Source of the DNA: Asparagopsis taxiformis
Taxonomy: Eukaryota; Rhodophyta; Florideophyceae; Bonnemaisoniales; Bonnemaisoniaceae
Reading direction: 5' to 3'
Assembly (NCBI GenBank): GCA_030407315.1
Contig: JALQPE010003282.1
Location: 1-64,000 of the forward strand
Length of the DNA: 64,000 nucleotides
Below the pieces are notes generated by a model. It saw only the letters and a program-made list of their open reading frames with translations, was not told the origin of the DNA and made no database searches. This document shows, one piece after another, positions 23,119-31,929 of the stretch. A program made the translations under genes and the position numbers. Position 1 is the stretch's first letter; every line of letters begins with the position of its first letter.

Positions 23119-23877
23119 GCAATTATATGGTATGTAACACACCAAATCATCAAAGTCATTACACAAGCCATTGTTTGGTGGACTTATGTCTTCCTCACAG
23201 GTCTAGCTATCTACGGAATCGAGTCCAAACCTGGTCTGTTTCGGGAAGTTTCCAACCAGCTCATGAACGAATGCATCATGTTTAACAACCAAACAACCGC
23301 GCTTAACCATCCGAAAAAACGTGAAGTCGAGGCGTTTATGAACTACGTTCAGTTTCTGCCCCGCTACTTTTTCAGCTTCTTGCACTTGGTTCCATTCTTC
23401 AACCCTCTAGTCCTTTCAATAAGTGTATATTATCTTGTACGAAGATCACTACATAATCTCGCTGAACCAATCGGTGTGCGTGCGATTTTCAACTATGTGA
23501 GCATGGGTGCACTTGGGTTTTGTTCGACGAGAGTTGCACTTGAACGTTGGAATGATTCGTATATTGCATATTTGCGCAATGTGGTATTATTCGTCATGGT
23601 GTTAACAGGCTCTGCGGTGATCATTGCTTTCGAATATGTAGAGTTGATGTGCAATATGAGACGGAAGAGAATTTGGCGTGTTTTCGGAACGGCATTTATT
23701 TATTTGTTATGCGAAGAAGTACTAAGGTACGCTCCCGGCATCTTCATACTACACGGTGGGACGATCGGGTTGCGTTGGGTGGGGTGGATTTCCAGCATTG
23801 GACGTGTTGGCGTGTGTGGCGTGGTGACAAATCATCTGCGGAACAAGTATATTCATGCTCTAAGCAGAGCATGGTGA
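22822..23877 (+). CDS. Eight-span membrane protein family, member 4
   Basis: 351 codons, ATG 22822 to TGA. The start differs from that of its twin at 24925. Here a run of four A (CAACAAAACATC) puts the ATG at 22822 (MTIILHAPQLSRRLSLTQHH) in frame with the conserved body; in the twin a run of five A makes the later ATG (MPLNSPDA) the in-frame one. Body: FIKLSLLFSFYLLLTYF first span, second span, YVVRRHRDRKVRVDDLVSHY, central spans, then VYYLVRRSLHNLAEPIGVRAIFNYVSMGALGF. This copy lacks about eight residues (the TIITAHN segment) between RRSL and the EPIGVR block. The C-terminal VTNHLRNKYIHAL tail is conserved. Probably expressed from the duplicated promoter block. Confidence 0.85.
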   Translation: MTIILHAPQLSRRLSLTQHHAPPTKHHPFRQLSISSFIKLSLLFSFYLLLTYFRSPTITQLTLATVTVLFPAILSAYVVRRHRDRKVRVDDLVSHYVFGAIIWYVTHQIIKVITQAIVWWTYVFLTGLAIYGIESKPGLFREVSNQLMNECIMFNNQTTALNHPKKREVEAFMNYVQFLPRYFFSFLHLVPFFNPLVLSISVYYLVRRSLHNLAEPIGVRAIFNYVSMGALGFCSTRVALERWNDSYIAYLRNVVLFVMVLTGSAVIIAFEYVELMCNMRRKRIWRVFGTAFIYLLCEEVLRYAPGIFILHGGTIGLRWVGWISSIGRVGVCGVVTNHLRNKYIHALSRAW

Positions 23878-23929
23878 ACGATGATTGTATTGGGCGAGCT
23901 GGAGGCCGCGCTCAACTAACCGTGCAAAT

Positions 23930-24510
23930 AGGGAATTGAGGCGTTCAAGGGCAGCCTTCAGATTCTCTCAAACAAGATCACCGACTTCATGTACATGGTG
24001 CCAGCCAAGTCGCAGACGCTTTCGTGCATGCAGTAAGCGCATATTATCTCGCACGCAGATTGTTGCATACCACTTTCACCGCACGAAACATTGCAGTACT
24101 GATTTTCATTGGCGTGCAGGTGATTTCAACTTGATCAGAATGGATGTGCTGGTGTTCTGCAAGACGACGATCGCACTTACGGCTTCGACAACCACGAGTG
24201 TGGCAGATTTGGGCGACTCTGTTTATGTCGTAAGGTTCACAGGTTTTTCATGATTGTTGTGTTTCAAGATGTGGAATTGTTGAGGTCTAGAAGACGGAGG
24301 AGAACATAGTCTGGGTATGGAAATTTGTCTATATTTTGTGTGACAGAGCACAATCGTGGAATGGAATTGCAGAATCATTCAAGTTGGATGTAATTGTGGT
24401 GCGATGGATGGTTGCGTTTCTAGTACGCATTACTATGTGCGCGATGGTGATATACGGTCTGCAGAGATGATATGTTGGTGTTGTCAACGGGAATTTGAAT
24501 GAACGATGAT
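23930..24510 (+). pseudogene. Third decayed member of the eight-span family (3' part)
   Basis: Between members 4 and 5. Recognisable pieces are an AFKGSLQILSNKITDFMYM-like loop near 23940, YYLARRLLHTT near 24040-24070, and a C-terminal CAMVIYGLQR then YVGVVNGNLNE near 24438-24505, with a TGA in the middle of the ending. The N-terminal half is missing, consistent with the downstream duplicate carrying a fresh 5' half. Confidence 0.7.
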
Positions 24511-24827
24511 TGTGGTTATCGAGTATAGGTGCGCAAGGATGAATGTGAGAGCGGTTGAAGCGCTTCTCTACAGTGGGTGTTCATTCCGGGTCGTTATTCC
24601 ATGTTCCCAGTTGCAGAACACATTATCGGTTTGTGATGGGCATTTGCCGATTTGACTTGAGCGATTGGTTGGGGCTGATTGCGAGCAGCTTTATTCGATA
24701 GTGCACCAGTGTCTTTTGTCTCAAAATCGACTTGCAATGACCATGACATCCTGTTGCTCGTGCTCCATAAGGCTAAATCACTATTCGTTCGCAACTATCC
24801 AAACGATGTGGTGTATTTATCGCCGCA

Positions 24828-25205
24828 TCGGCAACAAGGCAATTATGCACTGCTGCCAGACTGTTTCCGGATGGCACCCTTCTGGACATATTTGTATCCC
24901 AACGAGATATGACGATTATCCTTCATGCCCCTCAACTCTCCAGACGCCTATCCCTCACCCAACATCATGCACCCCCAACAAAAACATCATCCCTTTCGTC
25001 AGCTCTCCATCTCGTCCTTTATTAAACTTTCCTTGCTCTTCTCGTTCTATCTCCTGCTCACTTACTTCCGATCACCGACAATCACTCAACTCACACTCAC
25101 GACAGCCACTGTATTATTTCCAGCTATTCTCAGTGCTTACGTGGTACGAAGGCATAGAGACAGAAAGGTGCGCGTCGATGATCTAGTATCACACTATGTA
25201 TTCGG
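24828..25205 (+). repeat. Duplicated block, copy 2
   Basis: Partner of 22741-23118, covering the promoter region and 5' part of member 5. Contains TCGGCAACAAGGCA at 24828-24841. Near-identity ends at the same codon position, within the FGA(V/I) residues, after which members 4 and 5 differ widely. Confidence 0.85.
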
Positions 25206-25992
25206 AGCGGTTGTATGGTATATGATATACCTGGTGATTTGGGGCGTAGCAGCAAATCTCATCGTATGGACTATTATCCTCCTCAAATGTTGGCATGCTT
25301 ACAAAATCGAGCCCAAATCTGATGACTTTGTGGAAGTTCTGAATCAGGTCTTCAACGAAATTGAGATAATAGGCAAGGAACTGCAAAATGCAAGCCACTC
25401 AAACCCAGATGAAATCCAGATGATCGAATACCTAGGGCGATTCCTTGACAATTTCTACGGTTACACGCTCTTGACGATATTTGCAGCCGCTTTGATAAAC
25501 GCAATAAGCGCGTACTACCTCGCACGCAGATCGCTGAGTACTATTATCACCGCACACAACACCGCAGAACCACTCGGTGTGCGCGTCATTTTCAACTACA
25601 CCATCATGGGTATGTTGGGGTTCTGTACGATGGCAGTACTTGGGAATCTGCAGGACTCGTACGTAACATTTCTGGATGGTGTTGTATACGTGATTGTGCT
25701 CACAGGTGCTGCTATGATTATCGCATTTGAATATGTGAAGTTTCTGTGTTTTAAGCGAGAGAAAAGAATTGTGCGCGCAGTCGCACTGACATTCGTGTAC
25801 TTGTTATGCGACCAAATGCTGACAAATTATCCGGGAATCATGGCCTTGAAAAACTGGAAGATGCAACCGCAGTGGCTACCATGGGTTAGAGTCGTAGCGC
25901 GCAGTGCCTTTTGTGGGGTGGTGACAAATGTTTTGCGAAAGAAATATATTAGAATTCTGTCCGTAGGTATGGAAGGCTGGGGGAGGAGTTGA
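24925..25992 (+). CDS. Eight-span membrane protein family, member 5
   Basis: 355 codons, ATG 24925 to TGA; an internal in-frame ATG (MHPQQKHHPF) could also serve. Full family plan: first span LLFSFYLLLTYF, second span LFPAILSAYVV, RRHRDRKVRVDDLVSHYVFGA, long hydrophobic pair, acidic loop of about 60 residues, AISAYYLARRSLSTIITAHNTAEP, LGVRVIFNYTIMGMLGFC, ILTGAAMIIAFEYVKFLCFKREKR-like block, and VTNVLRKKYIRIL with a short extension. The first ~95 codons are almost the same as in member 4, the rest is not, so the two halves have different histories. Function unknown. Confidence 0.87.
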   Translation: MPLNSPDAYPSPNIMHPQQKHHPFRQLSISSFIKLSLLFSFYLLLTYFRSPTITQLTLTTATVLFPAILSAYVVRRHRDRKVRVDDLVSHYVFGAVVWYMIYLVIWGVAANLIVWTIILLKCWHAYKIEPKSDDFVEVLNQVFNEIEIIGKELQNASHSNPDEIQMIEYLGRFLDNFYGYTLLTIFAAALINAISAYYLARRSLSTIITAHNTAEPLGVRVIFNYTIMGMLGFCTMAVLGNLQDSYVTFLDGVVYVIVLTGAAMIIAFEYVKFLCFKREKRIVRAVALTFVYLLCDQMLTNYPGIMALKNWKMQPQWLPWVRVVARSAFCGVVTNVLRKKYIRILSVGMEGWGRS

Positions 25993-26583
25993 GCGGTGGT
26001 TGAATTGTTAGAAGAAAGGTGAATGTAGCTTTTGGGTGACATAGATGCCCGCAATGAACAAGCAGGGATTGAAAACTTCGTGATGCCGTATGCCATGGAT
26101 CACACTGAAAATTTGTGTGATCTCAACAGATTCGATTTGTTTAGAATATTATGAATTCATGACGAAACTGCTGCGACGGCACTCAAGCAAGCACCAGTCT
26201 TGTGCAGCACGATACATCCGTCCGATACCATCAGCAATCGCAGGGTAATCGAATGAATGGACAAGCGCCGAATGGACGCACGGTCGGTCGCGAATCTGCA
26301 TGCATACAAGACTACGACGTGAAGCTTCAAATCGTTGGGGTGTCATGCAGTCAATGCGACGCTGGTTGTCACAGCGACACTTCTCCGAAGCGGTCTAATC
26401 AGCGGCGGAAGGAGAGAAAAGCCAAAACATGAAGCGTCGTTGGCATGCACTTCTCAAACGCTTCCGAGGCCCGAAATTCGGAATTTGTGATGTCAGTGTC
26501 GAGGCATCGACAACAATGCATATTGCGTCCATAATTCAAAGCTGCGAAACGGTTGTTCGTTCATTTCTCAGCCAAGTTTCCAG
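25993..26583. other. Intergenic
   Basis: No gene recognised between members 5 and 6; short frames only. Confidence 0.4.
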
Positions 26584-27609
26584 ATGGACATGCCGACGTC
26601 AAGTATGCAGACACAACAACAACAACAACATCGTCTTCATCGGCTCTCCATTTGGTCCTGTGTCAAACTATGCGTGCTCTTCCTGCTCTACGCACTGATC
26701 CTCTATATCAAGTCACAATCCACTCCCCAGTTGGTTGTGAGAACAATCGCAGCCTCCTTGCCGATTATTCTCAGTGTCTACGTGGTTCGGCGCCACAAGG
26801 ACGAGAACGTAAGCACGAATGAGCTCGTATCACACTTTGTCTCCGGAGCGGTCACATGGTGCGCAATTCACATCATCCTATTCATCGCGCTTTACCCGCT
26901 CATCCCAGGCATCCTAATACTGTATCGCATCATCGTCATTTATTTCACCAACCCGTCAGCCGCCCACTTTTCCACAGCTTTAAAAATGACAATGAATGAA
27001 AGTATGGCACTCTACGATAAATATGAAGCAATCGACGAGTCCAACCAAACGCAACTCGACACCTTGGATCATGAGCTTCCTGCGTTTGTCTGGGCTGTTG
27101 AGAACAAACATCTGCCGGTGGTCATGGAGGCTTTATCGAGCGTTATCGTCACATTTTATATCGTGCATCAGGCATTGTACACTGTCATCTCGATGCACAA
27201 CATTGTGGAGCCGGTCGGCATGCGGATGATTCTCAACTATACAAGCATGTGTATGTTGGGGCTTTGCACGACAATAATTGTATCGTTATTTGAGGGACGC
27301 ATGGACGTGGACTTGGCCAACCCGGTTTTGAAGGTGGTGGTGTTGATAGGCGCGGCTATGATCATCGCGTTGGAATATGTGGAGCTTGTTTGCTTCCAAA
27401 GACGGGCGAGAGTTGCGCGTGCTGTTGGTTTGGCGTTTGCGTATATTTTGTTCAATGAAGTTATGGTCGCCGTTTTGGATTTTGTCAAATCGACGCACGA
27501 CGGTTGGTGGTGGTGGTGCATGTCGTTGGTGCGTGGCGTCGTGTGTGTGATGGTTGCAAATGGCGTTTGGAAAAGGTATGTTCGTGTCGTCAACGGAAAG
27601 TTTGAGTGA
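26584..27609 (+). CDS. Eight-span membrane protein family, member 6
   Basis: 341 codons, ATG 26584 to TGA. The leader holds a CAA-repeat coded run (QTQQQQQHRLHRL) before the first span LCVLFLLYALILYI. Then come YVVRRHKDENVSTNELVSHFVSGAVTW, central spans, a loop with one sequon (NQT), a span and HQALYTVISMHNIVEPVGMRMILNYTSMCMLGLC, LIGAAMIIALEYVELVCFQRRARVARAV, a WWWWC-containing loop, and VANGVWKRYVRVVNGKFE. The span that normally ends YYLARR reads FYIVHQ here. Same orientation and spacing as the rest of the array. Confidence 0.87.
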   Translation: MDMPTSSMQTQQQQQHRLHRLSIWSCVKLCVLFLLYALILYIKSQSTPQLVVRTIAASLPIILSVYVVRRHKDENVSTNELVSHFVSGAVTWCAIHIILFIALYPLIPGILILYRIIVIYFTNPSAAHFSTALKMTMNESMALYDKYEAIDESNQTQLDTLDHELPAFVWAVENKHLPVVMEALSSVIVTFYIVHQALYTVISMHNIVEPVGMRMILNYTSMCMLGLCTTIIVSLFEGRMDVDLANPVLKVVVLIGAAMIIALEYVELVCFQRRARVARAVGLAFAYILFNEVMVAVLDFVKSTHDGWWWWCMSLVRGVVCVMVANGVWKRYVRVVNGKFE

Positions 27610-28139
27610 AGGATGATCATAGCTGCCACGTAAAGCTGCGCTTGCGGAGTCCTCTGCTGGGGCGTTGTTGTACGATATCGATACATCAACGATACATCAT
27701 ACAAGTTGGTTTGTTGACGAGTGCTATGACAGCGACAGGTGGACGAATGGCGTATTATATGAGCTGCTACCGATTGTTGATTGGATAATACAATCTGATA
27801 GAAAGCAGCTCTTTCCCCATCTCCATTTGCACAACGTCCAGCCACAAATGAACGCCGCCGACGCGATATCTCACCCCACTACAAATCAAGCCATGTACAC
27901 GTCATACACGTCGCGAATCCAACCATGTCCTAATATCCAAACACGTCCGAGATCGCGCCGACCAATCACATACCCGCATACAGCGAGCTGCAACGTCCCC
28001 ATTGGTCGCGAGTAGACCAGACCCCACCATCGACACCCAACCACATCCCGCAAATACACCGCCCTGTCATAACCACGACACGACTCGCAGCATACAACCG
28101 TCGCCCATCCCGTCGTCGCACCGCACGCACCCGCCGCAC
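27610..28139. other. Intergenic
   Basis: No gene recognised. Plus-strand short frames in the GC-rich part (from about 28000) are shadows of the minus-strand TIR remnant or low-complexity Pro/His translations. Confidence 0.4.
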
Positions 28140-28500
28140 CACGCCGGTGCTACCTCCTCAACCCTCGCCAACGGCGCGCGTCCGCGCAAGCGGCGTGCCA
28201 AATACGCCGCACGAGTATACAGGGATGATCATCACACCACGTTCCCCGTATTCCGCGCCGTCTCGAGGCGCCCATCAGTTCCTTCATCGTCCATTTGCGT
28301 GCCGCTGATTCAGCCGACTGTTGCACACCCGCTGTTCGACGTTCGACCCGTCGTTTCTCGCCGCGTTGTGTCCGGATCCCAGCTGTGACGCTCCGGACCC
28401 CCGCCCGATCAGCTTGTCGTAAACCACTTGTGCCATGGTGTCCTTGTCCGGGCCGGCATGACTAATGAACACCTTGCCCTTTTTCTTTAGCTTTGTAGTA
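28140..28500 (-). pseudogene. TIR-domain remnant in three frames
   Basis: Read on the minus strand, TIR signature blocks occur in the right order but in three frames. VFISHAGPDKDTMAQVVYDKL (28472 downward) is the first strand and helix; LGSGHNAAR follows in the same frame; SAESAARKWTMKELMGA (about 28320-28260) matches the WPM.EL box one frame over; VMIIPVYS (about 28236-28213) matches the IPV(F/Y) strand in the third frame. No ATG precedes VFISH: the frame opens after a TAG with KLKKKGKV just before it. TIR domains signal in immunity, often by cleaving NAD. This copy is dead or a badly broken exon, and nothing around it supplies a sensor domain. Confidence 0.75.
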
Positions 28501-28761
28501 GTGTTAGGATAGTCGTATCGTAAAGCTAGTTTTTTTCTTTTGGGTTTTGTCTATGTGAGCGATTGCAAGCGATTGGGAGTTGATTTAGCTATCGATGTGT
28601 AGGGTTGGGAAACAAGCCGAGCGCACAAGGTGGTCATCTAGAGTTGCGACTATGCTCGCGTTTCATGCCAAATCCATCAAAAAAACAGCAACAATTTATC
28701 TGTCAACACCTCACCAACAATCCAGCTTGGACACGCTCTCAAGCGCCATACCTCATCAAAC

Positions 28762-29751
28762 ATGCAATCCCATCAACAGCACCCAACCTCTCACCCGCTC
28801 TCCACCCCATCCTACATCCGACTCACTCTTCTCCTCCTGCTCTACCTACTAATCGCCTACATCAAATCCTCCTCACGCGCACACGCCATTCTGAAAGCAA
28901 CCACCGCCTCCATCCCAGCCATCCTCTTCGCCTACCTGGCGCGCCACCAAAAAGACCGCACCGTAACCACAGACGACCTCATATCCCACTATGCATTCGG
29001 AGCGCTCATATGGCCCACCGTCCACACCGTCCTATCCCTGCTTCTCTCCGCCGCGACAACCTACGCCTTGCTACTGGCGCGCGTCATCGTCACCCACGGC
29101 ATCGAGCTCAAGCCAACCATTCTCACAGAGGCCGCCACGGCGATCATGGACGAGCTCGGCCAATTCAGCGACCAGCTCAACGCGTCCAACACCACCCAAC
29201 TAGACGCGCTCCAGCGCGAGGCTCCCTTGATGTTGTACATCGGCACTTTGTCGCGGTATCTCTACATCCCCAACCGCGCTATTGCCGACACAATCTGCGC
29301 CGTGCTCATCGTGCGCAAAGCGCTCGCTGCCGTCATTTCCACCCATAACCTCGCAGTGCCGATCGGCGTGCGCGTGGTGTTCAACTACGCCGTCGCAGCC
29401 GCGCTGGGGTTTTGTACGACGATGGCGCTTCTCAGCACGCAGCTCGCGTCTGCGCAACCGTTCCAACTCTCCGTGCTGACGATGGTGTTCGTCGGCGCCG
29501 TTGTGATCGTCGCGTTTGAATATGCCGCGTTTGTGTGCTTTCAGAGACCCAAACGCGTTGTCCGCGCTGTCGGCTGCGCAGCGGTGTACATGACGGTTCA
29601 TGTGGCGCTTGGAGTCTTCGCGGATAGCATTGAGGATCGTGTGTGGTTCGCGTGGATGGTGGCACTTGTCGCCCGCGTCGCGGTATGTGCCGTTGTGAGT
29701 AACGCGCTGCGGAAGAGATATGTTCGTTTTCTGGCCGGAAAGTTTGAGTAG
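28762..29751 (+). CDS. Eight-span membrane protein family, member 7 (GC-rich)
   Basis: 329 codons, ATG 28762 to TAG. The TAG aligns with the TGA or TAA of other members, so TAG also acts as a stop here. Plan as in the others: LLLLLYLLIAYI, second span, RHQKDRTVTTDDLISHYAFGALIW, long span pair, loop with sequon NTT, DTICAVLIVRKALAAVISTHNLAVP, IGVRVVFNYAVAAALGFCTTMAL, FVGAVVIVAFEYAAFVCFQRPKRVVRAV, and VSNALRKRYVRFLAGKFE. The gene is clearly more GC-rich than members 1-6, especially at third positions, matching the GC-rich TIR remnant just upstream. Last member of the array. Confidence 0.87.
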   Translation: MQSHQQHPTSHPLSTPSYIRLTLLLLLYLLIAYIKSSSRAHAILKATTASIPAILFAYLARHQKDRTVTTDDLISHYAFGALIWPTVHTVLSLLLSAATTYALLLARVIVTHGIELKPTILTEAATAIMDELGQFSDQLNASNTTQLDALQREAPLMLYIGTLSRYLYIPNRAIADTICAVLIVRKALAAVISTHNLAVPIGVRVVFNYAVAAALGFCTTMALLSTQLASAQPFQLSVLTMVFVGAVVIVAFEYAAFVCFQRPKRVVRAVGCAAVYMTVHVALGVFADSIEDRVWFAWMVALVARVAVCAVVSNALRKRYVRFLAGKFE

Positions 29752-31802
29752 AGATTTGGTCGGCGCGCGTGTTGAGCTGTGGGTGAGTGCAATTTGTCAA
29801 CGTTTCAGCGTAGTTGCCCGGTGGCTGTCTTTTCGAGCTGGTATGTTTTGTTTGCTCGCGTACATGAGCTTTGTCCCCGCCGTTTCAAAAGCGAGAGTTT
29901 GTGTTGCGATACCCATGTAACTAGGTGGCAGGTCAACTCGAGTGTCTGCGCAAGCACAACATTCTCTATCAAAGTATAACATTTTTTTTCTTCCGAGTGG
30001 ATCGAGTTTTTAAACTCTAGATCTAAATTTTATTCAAAACTGCAAAATTTGCAGAACATATCGACTAAATTTTGTTTACCAGGTCCGGGCTCGCATTCTA
30101 GCCCTGATTGTGCCTCTCCGGAAGGGGAGCCTGGGGTTTTTTTCCATCCAACCATCTCATTTCGAGAGCCCAAGTCATTGCAGGACATCTTTGTTGCAGG
30201 CGAGGGGAAGCTTCAAGCTGGAAGTGGAAAGTTTCAAAACACCGCGGCGCCTTCTTCCTTTCTGCAACCCTCCAAATTCTATTTCTGTCACTCACATCGC
30301 GAGAGGGTGAACGTGCATGACAATTGCAGGAGGCGCATCATGCAATGGACGAAGCGACCTCCGTCTAAACACATGCGCCATACAAATCAATTGTTCGCTA
30401 TGCCGCGGCCGACCCTGTTGATCTCCAGCCCAATTGACAGTCGTCCATTAGATGGTGTGCGCCATATTCTTGCATGAGATCCCATCAACGAAAATTTGCA
30501 TACTCACGCAGCGCATTTATTCTTGTACTGCACTCGGGTACTTGACGTGTGGATAGATACTTTTATGCACAGCTCATTTCTTTCGAATATGGTTCAACAG
30601 CGCATACAGGTGGATTTTCTCTGCTGTGGGACACGGCATGACAGTCGCAGTCAGCAGTCATCTAAACACATTTTGTTTTTCACGGCTAACTGTCAACTGC
30701 ATGCTTGACGAGGACGATGTCCTCCTATATGGCAACACTACCCTCCTTTGTCCAGCATGCGAGTGCGCCTAAAGCTCCGTCGACATTACATCGGTGTAGG
30801 AGAATATAAAATGTTGTACAATTTTAAAATAATAGCGACGGATAATATCCAGTATCCAAATCTGCCCGTGTTATCCAATGGCATGTAGCGCAATTAAGTA
30901 TGAGCGAGACGATTAGGGAAATTTAACATCGACCAACGAGCGGCATGTTGTTACTGAAAGCATGTCGGCATGCTTCACGCCAAGCAATAACACATCGCCA
31001 ATTTCGCGATGGCTGCACGCACCAAACCCAGTCATGTCGTTTCTTATCCTGTTGTAGGCAACAACGACCAACGATGAAGAAGAGGTACGTCGATTGATGA
31101 TGTGTGCACATAGTACTCGCCTTAAAATTTTATATTTTTATACTTGTAATACTTCCGGATTACGTCACTCATACGCGCCAACCTCAACACAGCACACGCG
31201 AACAATTCAGTTTTGTCTACTCTGCCGATTCGTATAACAACTCTGTAACCGTCGATCTATCTCCTCGTTTGCAATTAAACACAACTAGTTTCACAAATCT
31301 ATTCCTGGCCTTTTTGACCCTTATTCACGACACTCATTCAATCTTCTTTGGGTTCATTCTATGACTCTTCTGTTGTGCAATACATTACCGTATTACTGGC
31401 TGTAACCTTCAACAATGACCACCCCGTGAATAGAGATATGTACACTTGAGAGTTTACACTACCAACAATGCTACCTAGAATCCACAAATGAAACGACGAT
31501 GCGTACACCCAAAATTTCACTTGTAGATGGTGTGGTAGTGCCTACCCTTTCCAATTGGAAAGCATACTAACCGCGCCTCCTACCAGCAATCCAACAGCAC
31601 CATCTGTTCCAGAGAACCTCTACGAGACCTTTCATCTCTCATCCGCCCGTCTATGGGCCTTTCAGAACAATGATGCACGTCACCCCCACAGCAGTGACCA
31701 ACCAAACCACCTTCAATGTTTGTTGGGTGCATAGCCGAGAAATCATTTCTCACAATGTACAACTCATCCAGTCTGTACCACATCTTCTTTCATTCCCCAG
31801 CC
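29752..31802. other. Intergenic, no gene recognised
   Basis: About 2 kb of short frames. A segment near 30066-30300 with a GC-rich sequence and poly-T tract looks compositionally distinct, but I cannot assign it. Confidence 0.4.
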
Positions 31803-31812
31803 TCTTGTGCCG

Positions 31813-31819
31813 TATAAAA
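31813..31819 (+). promoter_or_regulatory. TATA box of the vWA gene
   Basis: TATAAAA 117 bp before the ATG at 31930, in a C/T-rich context. Confidence 0.5.
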
Positions 31820-31929
31820 CAACTCGCTCTCTCCGCGAATACCGCACATCCAGTATCACCATCGACTCACACATCTAATCAAACCCACTCACCCACTCAC
31901 AATCACTCGTCTCGCATATCACCGGAAAA

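Noticed and set aside
28605..29348. 247-codon plus-strand frame overlapping member 7
   Set aside because: Arg/Pro/His-rich translation of the GC-rich gene in the wrong frame.
11546..29751. Genome-wide reassignment of TAA/TAG to glutamine
   Set aside because: Family members end at the same aligned position with TAA (12598), TAG (29751) or TGA, so all three act as stops here. The idea is kept only for the 57-62 kb frames as possibly foreign DNA.
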